The notes: generated by a model not told the origin, from the letters alone. Positions 1 to 8,637 are shown, numbered from the stretch's first letter. The stretch is DNA of 64,000 nucleotides from JAIOSM01 sp964565415 (GCA_964565415.1 CAZMEX010000004.1:1-64000), one strand, 5' to 3'. Numbers and translations are program-made.

Positions 1-640
1 GTATCTCCGGGCGTAAGATTAGTGGCAAAAGAACCAAACACAACAAATCTGCCGTCGGATGAGATGGAGGGGTACCAACTCCTATGATTCGCCTGCACAC
101 CTGCTGAATCCAGACTCACTCTTTCAATGGCATCTGTTTGTCTATCCTTTACAAACACATCACTAACGCCATTTGTATCTCCTGGCGTAAGATTAGTGGC
201 ACCAGAATCAAACGCAACAAATCTGCCGTCGGATGAGATGGAGGGACCATCACTACCATTATCCCCCTGCACACCTGCTGAATCCAAACTCACTATTTCA
301 ATGGCATCTGTTTGTCTATCTTTTACAAACACATCCCTGACTCCATTTATATCTACCGTAAGATTAGTGGCATCAGAACCAAACGCAACAAATCTGCCGT
401 CGGATGATATGGAGCAGTGCCAACTACCATTATCCCCCTGCACACCTGCTGAATCCAGGCTCACTCTTTCAATGGCATTTGTTTGTCTATCCTTTACAAA
501 TACATCACCAACGCCATTTGTATCTCCGGGCGTAAGATTAGTGGCATCAGAACCAAACGCAACAAATCTGCCGTCGGATGAGATGGAGCAGTGCCAACTA
601 CCATCATTTCCCTGCCCGCCTGCTGAATCCAAGCTCACTC
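1..640. repeat. Near-identical tandem DNA repeats of about 174 bp
   Basis: The block beginning GTATCTCC recurs at about 1, 175, 346-349 and 520, giving a unit of about 174 bp (58 codons). Copies are very similar by eye, and the third copy has a 3-bp-scale deletion. These are the propeller blades of the minus-strand gene. The low divergence suggests recent unit amplification or gene conversion, so copy number may vary between strains. Confidence 0.85.
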
Positions 641-755
641 TCTCAATATCTCCGGGGGCTCCGTAAACAATGCTTACAATCAATAAAAAACCAAAGAGAA
701 TAAAACCAGAGAAAAATAAAGTAAATTTTGTAACATAAAATATATGTTTTTTCAT
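1..755 (-). CDS. Secreted WD40/PD40-like beta-propeller repeat protein (3' end outside window)
   Basis: An open minus-strand frame starts at ATG 755 and has no stop before the window edge, so the C-terminus is missing. The start is preceded by a strong AAGGAGAG ribosome site at 763-770. Residues 1-33 form a lysine-then-hydrophobic signal peptide ending near VYGA. The rest is a tandem repeat of about 58 residues, each copy reading roughly ERVSLDSAG, ISSDGRFVAF, ATNLTPGDTNG, DVFVKDRQT. This is the PD40/TolB-type propeller-blade signature known in exported proteins. Four copies are visible, one of them about one codon shorter. The same DNA also shows a 179-codon plus-strand open frame, but that is a low-complexity shadow. 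The role is unknown; the protein is probably periplasmic or extracellular. Confidence is high for the reading frame and fold class, low for function. Confidence 0.85.
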   Translation of the reverse strand, partial: MKKHIFYVTKFTLFFSGFILFGFLLIVSIVYGAPGDIERVSLDSAGGQGNDGSWHCSISSDGRFVAFGSDATNLTPGDTNGVGDVFVKDRQTNAIERVSLDSAGVQGDNGSWHCSISSDGRFVAFGSDATNLTVDINGVRDVFVKDRQTDAIEIVSLDSAGVQGDNGSDGPSISSDGRFVAFDSGATNLTPGDTNGVSDVFVKDRQTDAIERVSLDSAGVQANHRSWYPSISSDGRFVVFGSFATNLTPGD

Positions 756-771
756 ATTTTTTACTCTCCTT

Positions 772-864
772 TTAAACAATTATTTTATTCTTAGCCCATC
801 TTTCGGTTGGTAAAAATTCTTCTTTAAACTTTTTTACACCCTTTTTCATATGCAATCCCTGCAT
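772..864 (-). CDS. Possible 30-residue small protein or leader ORF
   Basis: A short minus-strand frame from ATG 864 (or internal ATG 849) to TAA 772 ends 16 bp before the start codon of the PD40-repeat gene. The product would be a basic, lysine-rich 25- or 30-residue peptide with no recognised similarity and no signal sequence. An AGGG sequence precedes ATG 849. It may be chance, a leader peptide, or the remnant of a longer gene. Only the position immediately upstream of a strongly translated gene makes it worth listing. Confidence 0.2.
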   Translation of the reverse strand: MQGLHMKKGVKKFKEEFLPTERWAKNKIIV

Positions 865-961
865 CTATAACTATGGCATTGCCTGTTTAAACATGACAGA
901 CACCTTATGGTAATAGATAAGAAGCTGATTGCATGCTCTTAACTGCCCTTATCAGTAAACA

Positions 962-2140
962 TTATTTAAATTGTTCTGTGCCGGAAAAATCACGTTCTAA
1001 ATCAAAATTTTTTAAAACATCATTATCATTATCTGACAACTGCTCTGTAACAATTCTGTTTAATAATTCACCTAATCCCGGTCCCAACATAAAACCTTGA
1101 CCGCACATACCCACAGCACTGATAAAATTTGGATTATTTTTTGCAACTCCCACAAGGGGGAATCCATCCGGGCTCATGGGGTATTGTCCTCTCCATGTTC
1201 TTCTTACTTTCAAATTGGCAAGTTTAGGGAACAGGGAAACCATTCTTTTTGCCACCTGGGGTAAAAACACGGATGTAGATTCACTATTGGTTCCAACCAT
1301 TAAATATTTTGGTGTGATACAAAAAATCACCTGACCCTCATTGTTCTGATAAAAATAGTAATTTGCAGAATCAGCACTGCCCTGTCCTTCTGAAGCTCTT
1401 AAATCCACAACCATGGGACCGAAAAATCGTTTTACAGGTTCTGAAATAGCGCCTTCATGGCTGTCAGGAGTCACTGGAATATCAACACCTGCCATCTTAC
1501 CAATCTGTTTTGCATGGTTCCCTGCTGCATTTATTACCTTACCACAGAAGTATTCGCCCTTATCAGTCTTTATTTGAATGCCCCTTGGTTTTGAAGTGCC
1601 TCCTGAGTTTTTAATAGATATAACCTTTTCATTAAAATTATACTTTGCTCCAAACTCCATGCTTTTAAAATAAAAAGCATTAATGGCAAGCAAGGGAGAT
1701 GCACTGCCATCATCAGGAGAGTATGTTGACCCCCGAAGATCAGTTTCATTAATTCCCGGCACTATTTCAAGGTATTCCTCTTGGGAAAGCCATTTTATAT
1801 TCAGGTTAAAAGATTTTTGAACCTTCATTAAACTTTTCAGCATTTTCTCATCTTTTTCACTATATGCAGGGAAGCTGTATCCATTGGCTATCCAGCCTAT
1901 ATCATCACCATATTTCTCTTTCCAGGTTGAAAATATCTCAATGCTTCTAAGGGATGTTGTAATCTTCCCTTTGTCAGAGTGTGTTGCTCTGATCCCTCCA
2001 ATGGCCTTCTTATTCTGCCCCTGACCCGGCGATGCCAGAGCATCAATCACAAGTACTTTTATTTTATTTTCAGCCAGTGCAAGGGCAGCAGGTACACCCA
2101 CAGACCCTGCACCAATTATGATTACATCAAATGTTTTCAT
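962..2140 (-). CDS. FAD-dependent amino-acid/opine oxidoreductase, DAO family (catalytic subunit)
   Basis: This 392-residue flavoprotein begins with a Rossmann FAD-binding motif (DVIIIGAGSVGVPAALALA, residues 5-23). Near the C-terminus it has the DAO-family block around GVAKNNPNFISAVGMCGQG. The family covers sarcosine oxidase beta, D-amino-acid dehydrogenases, HcnC and opine oxidase subunits, which oxidise a secondary or primary amine and pass electrons onward. The start codon overlaps the stop of the upstream 696-residue gene by 4 bp (ATGA), so translation is probably coupled and the two likely form one dehydrogenase. In an anaerobe it should act as a dehydrogenase rather than an O2-using oxidase (inference). 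The substrate cannot be told from sequence; proline/hydroxyproline, sarcosine or opine are possible. Confidence 0.82.
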   Translation of the reverse strand: MKTFDVIIIGAGSVGVPAALALAENKIKVLVIDALASPGQGQNKKAIGGIRATHSDKGKITTSLRSIEIFSTWKEKYGDDIGWIANGYSFPAYSEKDEKMLKSLMKVQKSFNLNIKWLSQEEYLEIVPGINETDLRGSTYSPDDGSASPLLAINAFYFKSMEFGAKYNFNEKVISIKNSGGTSKPRGIQIKTDKGEYFCGKVINAAGNHAKQIGKMAGVDIPVTPDSHEGAISEPVKRFFGPMVVDLRASEGQGSADSANYYFYQNNEGQVIFCITPKYLMVGTNSESTSVFLPQVAKRMVSLFPKLANLKVRRTWRGQYPMSPDGFPLVGVAKNNPNFISAVGMCGQGFMLGPGLGELLNRIVTEQLSDNDNDVLKNFDLERDFSGTEQFK

Positions 2141-4227
2141 GATTGACCTCCATTTGCAAATTTGCCCAAAGGAACCTCAATATATAAAGGACGGCGAACA
2201 TTAAGGATTATATCTTTTTGAGCAATTTTTTCTGCTCTAAATATCTGCTTCATTAAATTTTCGCATGTTTTATATCCACAAGGTCCCATGCCTGCCCGTG
2301 AAATTGCCTTTATCTGGTTCATGTCAGTAACACCTTTTTTCACAAGCTCTCTTATTTCACCTGCTGTAACTCTTTCACAAAGGCAGACAATCTCATCATC
2401 TCTGATATTATTAATATCTATCTGCTCATAAGCTTTTTTTTCATCCAGCTGCTCTGAAATTTGTTTTTCCTGAATTTTAAATCCAACAATTTTTTTTACC
2501 AGGTCCCTGGGCACCCTTATCCTTACAATCTGGGTTCTATTGCTCTTTTTTGCAGTTTTAGCGCCAAGTACTTCAAAAACTCCCAGTGCATCCCCGTCAA
2601 CATCCACACACTCAACCTTATCGCCTTTGTTCACAGGATAATTATAAACCTCATAGGGTAAAAACAGGGTTGGGTTGTCTCTATCTTTTCTAAAATCAAC
2701 AAGTGTAATGGCAAGCCCCGGACATATGGTGAGGCACTCCATGCAACCTTGACAATCTTTAGTATACTTTGGTCTTCCTTTAATGGGATCACCATCCATC
2801 ACAATTGCATGTTCAGGGCATACAGTTGAGCAGGGATTACATGGGATTTCCTGCTTACAATGAATAACAGGGAAAACACCCTCTTTACCTTTAAAGGGTT
2901 CAATTTTTTCAGGCGCACCAGGATGGGATTTTAATATTTCAGCTTTTTCATACCATGCATCAGGTATTTTTTTTGCCCCTTTTACAAATTCCTGTACTAT
3001 TTTCAAACCTGCAATTTTTCCATTAAACATTGCTGAAGATGCTTCGGCAATTTCAGAAGCATCGCCTGCTGCAAACACTTTTACTCCTGCAATCTTTGCT
3101 TCATCTGTAAACTCTGCCACAGATTCTAACCCAACAGCAATAAGAATAGTGTCGCATTTATATGTTTTTTCTGTGTTTTCAATGATCTTAAAATTTTTAT
3201 CAATTTCAGCTATTGTTACTGAACTTACAGATTCATCTCCCTGGGCTGAAACAATTGAATGGGATGTATAAATTGGCACACCAAGTCTTTTCAACTTATC
3301 TTCATGGACTTTATATCCGCCGCATTGGGGAAGAGCTTCTGCAAGTCCCACAACATTGATGCCTGCCTGGAGTGCATGATATCCTGCAATAATGCCCACA
3401 TTACCACCACCAATAATAAACAGGTTTTCAGCAGGTTTTACAAGGTCACGATTTACAAGGGTCTGAAAAGCTCCTGCTCCATAAACACCTGCAAGGGAAT
3501 TGCCTTTAAATTTTAAAAACTTTTCCCTTGCGCCTGCTGCATTTAGAATCACTTTTGGAGTAACAAGTTTGTAAACCCCATTCTTTAAGATACCAACTTT
3601 TTTATCATCAAAAACATACAAGGCTGTACTGTTTTTCCACACTTCAATAGTGTTACCTGCTTCAACCTTGTCAGCAAGCATTACCCCGATATCCATACCT
3701 CTCATGCCAGCATGGGAGTCTTTAACTGAACCAAAAAATTTATGGGTCTGGAGTACAAGCTTTCCACCAAGCTGATCTTTATCATCAATCAAAATTGCTT
3801 TTATTTGATTTTCCTCAAGCTGAATTGATGCTGAAAGCCCGGCAGGTCCACCTCCAATTATTAAAACATCTGTTTCAATGTTTTCTATATCACTGATTTT
3901 TACATCCTGATCAACATCAGGCAGCTCTGGCAACCCCTCCACGCTTTGGACCATCATATTTTCCTTAACTTGGGTCATACAGGCTTTAACCGGAATTCCA
4001 TTGGCAATCACAGTACATCTTGCACATTGACCATTGGCACAAAAAATCCCCTGGGCAGAATCATCTTTGTGATGATGACCAAAAATTTTTATTCCGTTTG
4101 CAAAAAGTGCCGATGAAATAACTTCACCCTGCTTTGCAAAAAATTTTTCTTTGTTCCAATAAAATGCAACTTCATTTTGCTCCTTAATCTGGAGAACAGG
4201 ATGTTTTTTAATTCTGTTCTTTGTCAT
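2137..4227 (-). CDS. Multi-cofactor FAD/NAD oxidoreductase with 2Fe-2S, 4Fe-4S and BFD modules (sarcosine/opine dehydrogenase alpha-like)
   Basis: The 696-residue protein has a modular electron-transfer layout. An N-terminal plant-type 2Fe-2S domain carries the cysteine cluster GIFCANGQCARC plus a later KACM (about residues 60-85). A two-dinucleotide-fold flavoprotein core follows (VLIIGGGPAGLSA near 120 and IIGGGNVGI near 270). A two-cluster ferredoxin insert has CNPCSTVCP and CQGCMECLTICP (about 467-505). A C-terminal BFD-like 2Fe-2S domain has CLCERVTAGEIR and GPCGYKTC (about 610-665). This is the HcnA/HcnB or sarcosine-oxidase-alpha plan, with an added ferredoxin. It probably carries electrons from the DAO partner encoded immediately downstream (4-bp overlap) to a low-potential acceptor. 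It is the first gene of the operon, divergent from the OsmC gene, with an operator-like palindrome upstream. Confidence 0.82.
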   Translation of the reverse strand: MTKNRIKKHPVLQIKEQNEVAFYWNKEKFFAKQGEVISSALFANGIKIFGHHHKDDSAQGIFCANGQCARCTVIANGIPVKACMTQVKENMMVQSVEGLPELPDVDQDVKISDIENIETDVLIIGGGPAGLSASIQLEENQIKAILIDDKDQLGGKLVLQTHKFFGSVKDSHAGMRGMDIGVMLADKVEAGNTIEVWKNSTALYVFDDKKVGILKNGVYKLVTPKVILNAAGAREKFLKFKGNSLAGVYGAGAFQTLVNRDLVKPAENLFIIGGGNVGIIAGYHALQAGINVVGLAEALPQCGGYKVHEDKLKRLGVPIYTSHSIVSAQGDESVSSVTIAEIDKNFKIIENTEKTYKCDTILIAVGLESVAEFTDEAKIAGVKVFAAGDASEIAEASSAMFNGKIAGLKIVQEFVKGAKKIPDAWYEKAEILKSHPGAPEKIEPFKGKEGVFPVIHCKQEIPCNPCSTVCPEHAIVMDGDPIKGRPKYTKDCQGCMECLTICPGLAITLVDFRKDRDNPTLFLPYEVYNYPVNKGDKVECVDVDGDALGVFEVLGAKTAKKSNRTQIVRIRVPRDLVKKIVGFKIQEKQISEQLDEKKAYEQIDINNIRDDEIVCLCERVTAGEIRELVKKGVTDMNQIKAISRAGMGPCGYKTCENLMKQIFRAEKIAQKDIILNVRRPLYIEVPLGKFANGGQS

Positions 4228-4266
4228 ATTCTCACCTGTTTCAATAATTTATGTAATTAATTATTC

Positions 4267-4281
4267 AATGGTTAGACCATT
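4267..4281. promoter_or_regulatory. Perfect 6-3-6 palindrome resembling a FadR-type GntR operator
   Basis: AATGGT-TAG-ACCATT is a perfect inverted repeat and fits the TNGTNNNACNA pattern known for FadR-subfamily GntR regulators. It lies 40 bp upstream of the oxidoreductase operon (-) and about 100 bp upstream of the OsmC gene (+). A TTGACA hexamer (minus strand, 4297-4292) is immediately upstream, so binding here could block transcription of the operon. No GntR gene is in the window. Confidence 0.4.
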
Positions 4282-4378
4282 CCACCATACATGTCAATAT
4301 TTTTTAAATATTTGTTGTATATTATATGCTTAATATCGTATCTATTATTATCTGTAAACATTATTAAAAAGGATAAAC

Positions 4379-4789
4379 ATGGGAATAGACAATGAGATTA
4401 CCATAGTGTCAGGTGGAAACAAAAAGGTGAATGCCATTTATAAGGGTATTACAATTAAAACCGATCAATCTTTTGAAAATGGAGGTGATGAAAGCGCTCC
4501 TGAACCATTTCTTTTATTCCTTGCCTCCATTGGGACTTGTGCTGGCATATATGTATACAGATTCTGCCAGCACAGAAATATTCCAACTGACAATATTAAA
4601 ATTACCCAGACCAACCATTCAACAAAAGATGGTAAAGGGGTTGGAAAAATTTCACTGAAAATTGAGGTGCCCATGGATTTTCCTGAAAAATACAAAAAAG
4701 CCCTTGTGAAATCAGCAAACCTGTGTGCTGTAAAAAAACATATTCAAACTCCCCCGGAATTTGATGTTCATTGTGAGATAAAGGGATAA
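4379..4789 (+). CDS. OsmC/Ohr family protein
   Basis: The 136-residue protein matches the length and layout of OsmC-family proteins: an N-terminal beta strand region, a first cysteine in SIGTCAG (about residue 55) and a second in NLCAVKKH (about 117). In OsmC and Ohr these two cysteines form the thiol peroxidase centre that reduces organic hydroperoxides. Shorter YhfA-like members have unclear substrates. An AAGGA ribosome site lies about 6 bp before the ATG. It is divergent from the amino-acid dehydrogenase operon and 15 bp upstream of a lipoprotein hydrolase gene. A role in oxidative or electrophile defence is inferred from the family only. Confidence 0.8.
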   Translation: MGIDNEITIVSGGNKKVNAIYKGITIKTDQSFENGGDESAPEPFLLFLASIGTCAGIYVYRFCQHRNIPTDNIKITQTNHSTKDGKGVGKISLKIEVPMDFPEKYKKALVKSANLCAVKKHIQTPPEFDVHCEIKG

Positions 4790-4804
4790 AGATAAAGTTA
4801 GAAA

Positions 4805-6040
4805 ATGACTCAAAAAAATCCTGACTTTAACTCCAGGCCCGTTTATATACTGGAGAGATTGGTCTATCTGATACTTATAATATCTGTTTTAGTATTGAAC
4901 AGCTGCAGCGTTGGAAAATATCCGCGCCCGGCTACATTTGGAGAGAGAGTAATGACCAATATCGGCTATACAGCAGATACCATGTGCGCATTTTTATATA
5001 AACTCTCTCTGGGTGGGAAACCAGGCTATGATATAAATCGACAAATGGTTCAGATTGATAATTATATGTTTTATGCGGATGATAGATTTTACACAAACCC
5101 TGATAAATTTTACTCCTTGCCTGATAAATTGCCTTTGATGAAATCAAAGATTCTTGAAAATACAAAACAATATTCTGTTATACTGCTGTCCTGGCAAAGT
5201 CAATACTCCCCATTGAATTCAAAATTTCAACCCCTTTATCAGCTTTACAGCGAGAACCACACAGCCTATGCAGTGCTTTATAAGGCAAAGAAAAAAAACT
5301 GCGGGGCTATGGTGTTTCTACATGGCTGGACCGGAGGCGATATTACAAAATCAAGAAAAGGAGAAAACCTTGAGCGTTTTCTTGCTCTGGGCTATGATGT
5401 TGCACTTTTACAGCATCCATACCATGGTCTTCGCACTCCCATTGATTCAAAATTTTCAGGTGAATATTTTATCAGTGGAGAGATCAGCCGTATGAACGAA
5501 GCCATGCGCCAGGCTGTTACTGACACTTTAAGTCTTTATAACTATTTAAGAGAAGATTATCAGGTGGTTGGAGTGCGCGGCAGCAGCCTTGGAGGGACTA
5601 CTGCTCTAAATACAGCTGTTATCAAAAATGATCTTGATTTTGTAATAGCCCTGGCACCATTCAGCGAGCTCAGTGAAATACGTGAAGATACAAAGTTTAC
5701 ATCCTATGTTGCCAAAGGCATGGAACGTTCCGGTCTTAAAAAAGAGATATTAAATAGAGTCCTGCATACTATTAACCCTGCCAATTATACACCAGGTATT
5801 CCAAAACAAAACATACTCCTTATTGCAGGAATGGGTGATAATTTTGTTCCTCCTGCCCAGACACTTAAGGTGTGGGAAGCCTGGGAACACCCATTGATAC
5901 ACTGGTATCCAGGTGGACATGTTATCCGTTTCTACAATAAAGAATCAATGGAAATAGAAAATGATTTTCTACTAAATCATTTAAAAAAAAGAACTTTATC
6001 ATATCATGGTATCCATAAGAAAAAGCAAGTTGAGCAATAA
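4805..6040 (+). CDS. Membrane-anchored alpha/beta hydrolase (putative lipoprotein)
   Basis: This 411-residue protein has an N-terminal hydrophobic segment (about residues 17-33) ending in LNSC, an acceptable lipobox, so it is probably exported and lipid-anchored. The body has the alpha/beta-hydrolase elements: an HGWTGGD oxyanion-loop strand near 175, the nucleophile elbow GSSLGG near 260 (serine), an acid candidate in GMGDNFVPP near 345 and the histidine in GGHVIRF near 375. The fold and triad are convincing, but the substrate (ester, lipid or peptide) is not predictable. It follows the OsmC gene by 15 bp and may be co-transcribed. The start has only a weak ribosome site, so an internal start is possible, though that would remove the export signal. 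Confidence 0.72.
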   Translation: MTQKNPDFNSRPVYILERLVYLILIISVLVLNSCSVGKYPRPATFGERVMTNIGYTADTMCAFLYKLSLGGKPGYDINRQMVQIDNYMFYADDRFYTNPDKFYSLPDKLPLMKSKILENTKQYSVILLSWQSQYSPLNSKFQPLYQLYSENHTAYAVLYKAKKKNCGAMVFLHGWTGGDITKSRKGENLERFLALGYDVALLQHPYHGLRTPIDSKFSGEYFISGEISRMNEAMRQAVTDTLSLYNYLREDYQVVGVRGSSLGGTTALNTAVIKNDLDFVIALAPFSELSEIREDTKFTSYVAKGMERSGLKKEILNRVLHTINPANYTPGIPKQNILLIAGMGDNFVPPAQTLKVWEAWEHPLIHWYPGGHVIRFYNKESMEIENDFLLNHLKKRTLSYHGIHKKKQVEQ

Positions 6041-6084
6041 AATGGAATATTGTTTTTTAAACCTCTTCCTGATATGATTCGATG

Positions 6085-6117
6085 AGCTGTTACAGCTTGT
6101 CAATATTAAATTATAAT
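6085..6117 (+). promoter_or_regulatory. Possible promoter with overlapping dyad upstream of pyrD
   Basis: A consensus TATAAT at 6112-6117 lies 17 bp after GTTACA (6089-6094, 4 of 6 matches to the -35 consensus). The -35 overlaps a perfect short dyad, AGCTG-TTA-CAGCT (6085-6097). Only 16 bp separate the -10 from the pyrD ATG, so the mRNA leader would be very short. The arrangement would suit an operator, but no regulator can be named. Confidence 0.35.
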
Positions 6118-6133
6118 TTGAAATTTAAAAGAT

Positions 6134-7030
6134 ATGGGCATCCGGTTTTTAGGTAAAACATTAAAAAATACAATGGTTCTGGCATCGGGAATCCTTGGCA
6201 ATAACAAAGATATTTTGCAAAGGGTATATGACAATGGCTGCGCCCTTGTGACCATGAAGTCCATAGGTCCTGAACCAAGAGATGGGCACAATAACCCGAC
6301 TGTCATTGATCTTAAGCATGGTATAATCAATGCTGTTGGTTTGCCTACTCCCGGATATGCGCACATGGAAAAAGAGTGGAAAGATCTTAAAAATAGAAAT
6401 TTTCCATTGTCTGCAAGTATCTATGGCAGCTCTGTTGAAGAGTATGCAATGGTTGCCCAATTTGTATCAGATCAAAAACCCGACATGATTGAGATCAACA
6501 TATCATGTCCAAACTCTGAAAAACATGGCATGATTTTTGGAGTACATACACAATCTGCCCATGAGGTTGTCTCGGCTGTTAAAAAAGTTGTTAATGTTCC
6601 ACTGATTGCAAAACTTACACCCCAGGCCCCCGATATTGCAGAGATTGCAAAGGCATGTGAAGATGCCGGGGCTGATGCTATCTGTGCCATCAACACAGTG
6701 GGACCCGGAATGGTTATTGACATTGAAGCATGTACACCTGTACTTGATTTTAAAAAAGGCGGGCTTTCAGGGCCCATGATTAAACCTGTTGCCATCCGTT
6801 GTGTGTATGACATATACAAAGCTGTAAAAATCCCGGTTATCGGACTTGGAGGCATATCTACAGGAGAGGATGCAATTGAAATGGTCATGGCAGGTGCTTA
6901 TCTTACAGGCCTGGGCAGTGCTGTTAAATCAAGGGGCATCAATGTATTTGAAAAAGTGAGCAAAGAGATGACCAGATGGTTAAAAAACCACAATTACACC
7001 CTTGATGACATTAGAGGTGCAGCCCATTAA
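6134..7030 (+). CDS. pyrD: Dihydroorotate dehydrogenase, class 1B catalytic subunit
   Basis: This 298-residue FMN TIM-barrel enzyme oxidises dihydroorotate to orotate in de novo pyrimidine synthesis. Visible family features are the N-terminal MVLASGILG strand, the catalytic-loop cysteine in NISCPNSEKHG (class 1 base, about residue 120), the NTVGPGMV segment, and the C-terminal FMN phosphate loop GLGGISTGEDA. Its end overlaps the start of pyrK, which supplies the FAD/2Fe-2S electron-transfer subunit that defines class 1B (NAD+-linked). The next gene is pyrE, which uses the product. The cytosolic NAD-linked form suits an anaerobe. Confidence 0.95.
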   Translation: MGIRFLGKTLKNTMVLASGILGNNKDILQRVYDNGCALVTMKSIGPEPRDGHNNPTVIDLKHGIINAVGLPTPGYAHMEKEWKDLKNRNFPLSASIYGSSVEEYAMVAQFVSDQKPDMIEINISCPNSEKHGMIFGVHTQSAHEVVSAVKKVVNVPLIAKLTPQAPDIAEIAKACEDAGADAICAINTVGPGMVIDIEACTPVLDFKKGGLSGPMIKPVAIRCVYDIYKAVKIPVIGLGGISTGEDAIEMVMAGAYLTGLGSAVKSRGINVFEKVSKEMTRWLKNHNYTLDDIRGAAH

Positions 7031-7862
7031 AACCAGCCAAAGCCATATCATGCTTAAAGTCATAGACAAACAAGAAGATACCCACTTTGCTACACTTTTC
7101 TTTGATTCTACCTCTGACTTATACGGCTCATTCAAACCGGGTCAATTTGTGATGCTGTGGATTCCTGGTGTGGATGAAAAACCCTTTACTCTCTCGTCTA
7201 TCTCAGATAAATGCTTTGGCATTACCATTGAGGCAAAGGGTGTGTTTTCAAAAAAAGCAATCTCCTTAAAAAAAGGAGATCTTGTTGGTATCAGAGGTCC
7301 TTTTGGAAATGGGTTTACTCTACCTGCACAAGATGATAGGGTCGCAATGGTTGCAGGCGGGTGTGGCATGGCTCCCCTGGCACCTCTTATTGACATGATA
7401 GAACTCAATGGGGAACAAAATCAAAATATCATATCCATCCACGGAGCAAAGTCAAAAGAGCATCTTCTGTTTAAAGAGAGATTTAAGGTTGAACGTAAAT
7501 TTTGCACTGATGATGGCTCCCTTGGTCATAAAGGGTTTGTCACAGATATTTTTAAAAAAGAGATCCTTTCTGGCAGCTCTTTTAATAAAGTATATGCCTG
7601 TGGTCCTGAAATCATGATGAAAAAGGTTTTTGACATTTGTGAAAAACATAGTATCCATTGTGAGGTATCCCTTGAAAGATATATGCGATGTGGGTTTGGA
7701 CTTTGCGGTGCTTGTGTCTGCGGCAAAGAAGTGGTCTGCAAGGATGGTCCAGTGTTTGAATCCAGACAACTTAAAACCATGCAGGAATTCAATAATACAG
7801 CCCTGTTAAAATCTGGAAGAGAGGTTACCTTAAATGAATATTTTGCCTGGAGACATCCTTAA
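7005..7862 (+). CDS. pyrK: Dihydroorotate dehydrogenase electron-transfer subunit
   Basis: PyrK is the FAD and 2Fe-2S partner of PyrD that passes electrons to NAD+. The protein has a ferredoxin-reductase-like FAD domain (GQFVMLWIPG and KPFTLSS), an NAD-binding segment (GGCGMAPLAPL) and the C-terminal iron-sulfur motif CGFGLCGACVCG followed by a fourth cysteine in VCKDGP. The start at ATG 7005 lies inside the 3' end of pyrD (a TTG at 7002 is in the same frame), giving an overlap of about 26 bp and probable translational coupling. An internal ATG near 7050 is also possible; neither has a clear ribosome site. Confidence 0.93.
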   Translation: MTLEVQPIKTSQSHIMLKVIDKQEDTHFATLFFDSTSDLYGSFKPGQFVMLWIPGVDEKPFTLSSISDKCFGITIEAKGVFSKKAISLKKGDLVGIRGPFGNGFTLPAQDDRVAMVAGGCGMAPLAPLIDMIELNGEQNQNIISIHGAKSKEHLLFKERFKVERKFCTDDGSLGHKGFVTDIFKKEILSGSSFNKVYACGPEIMMKKVFDICEKHSIHCEVSLERYMRCGFGLCGACVCGKEVVCKDGPVFESRQLKTMQEFNNTALLKSGREVTLNEYFAWRHP

Positions 7863-7888
7863 GCTTCTTAAAATTAAAGGAAAAACTG

Positions 7889-8563
7889 ATGACATACAAA
7901 CAAGAGTTTATAAAATTTCTGGTTCACTGCAATGCACTCAAATTTGGTGAGTTCACTTTGAAAAGCGGCAGAGTAGCACCATATTTTATCAACACAGGAA
8001 TGTTTGATACTGGTCATAAAATAAACAAACTGGGGAAATTTTATGCCCATGCCATTAAAGAACATTTTTCCGATGAATTTGACGGTATTTATGGACCTGC
8101 CTATAAAGGCATACCTTTATGTATTTCTGCAAGCATTGCCTTGAATAATATGGGGGTTGATAAAGGATATGTTTTTAATCGAAAAGAGGCAAAAACATAC
8201 GGAGATAAGAGCACTGTAGTTGGAATGGAGTTGAGAAACAATTCAAGATTAATTCTCATTGATGATGTGATAACATCGGGTAAAGCCATCAGAGAATCTC
8301 TTATGACTCTTAAAGCTAACAATGATCCAAAAGTTAAAGGAATTATCATCAGTGTTGACCGCCAGGAAAGAGGGAAAGACAATACAAACGCCCTTCAAGC
8401 AGTGGAAAAAATATTAAATATCCCGATCTTTCCCATTGTCACCATTACCCAAATCAAAGAGTACCTTCATAATAAAAAGGTCAATGGGAAAATCTACCTG
8501 GATGATGCCATGCTTGAAAAAATTGATGTCTACCTTGCAAAGTATGGCAGTAAGGATGCATAA
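7889..8563 (+). CDS. pyrE: Orotate phosphoribosyltransferase
   Basis: This 224-residue type I phosphoribosyltransferase converts orotate and PRPP to orotidine monophosphate. The PRPP-binding signature is clear (LILIDDVITSGKAIRE, about residues 121-136), as is the N-terminal FTLKSGRVAPYF substrate segment. It follows pyrK by 26 bp with an AAAGGA ribosome site about 9 bp before the ATG, so pyrD-pyrK-pyrE form one operon carrying two consecutive pathway steps. Confidence 0.94.
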   Translation: MTYKQEFIKFLVHCNALKFGEFTLKSGRVAPYFINTGMFDTGHKINKLGKFYAHAIKEHFSDEFDGIYGPAYKGIPLCISASIALNNMGVDKGYVFNRKEAKTYGDKSTVVGMELRNNSRLILIDDVITSGKAIRESLMTLKANNDPKVKGIIISVDRQERGKDNTNALQAVEKILNIPIFPIVTITQIKEYLHNKKVNGKIYLDDAMLEKIDVYLAKYGSKDA

Positions 8564-8637
8564 ACTTGAGACTGAATCCATTAATAATCTTTTGGCAATC
8601 AGAAGACTAACCTGATTCTTACTCAATGGGAGATTAT

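Noticed and set aside
1..640. Left-edge repeats as a CRISPR array
   Set aside because: The units are about 174 bp, contiguous without unique spacers, and code in frame for propeller blades.
127..666. 179-codon plus-strand open frame over the left-edge repeats
   Set aside because: It is the complement of the PD40-repeat gene. The minus-strand frame has a signal peptide, ribosome site and propeller motifs, whereas the plus-strand translation is repetitive and resembles nothing.
6472..6888. 138-codon minus-strand frame inside pyrD
   Set aside because: It is a shadow frame fully antisense to a clearly functional gene, with no ribosome site and no recognisable motif.
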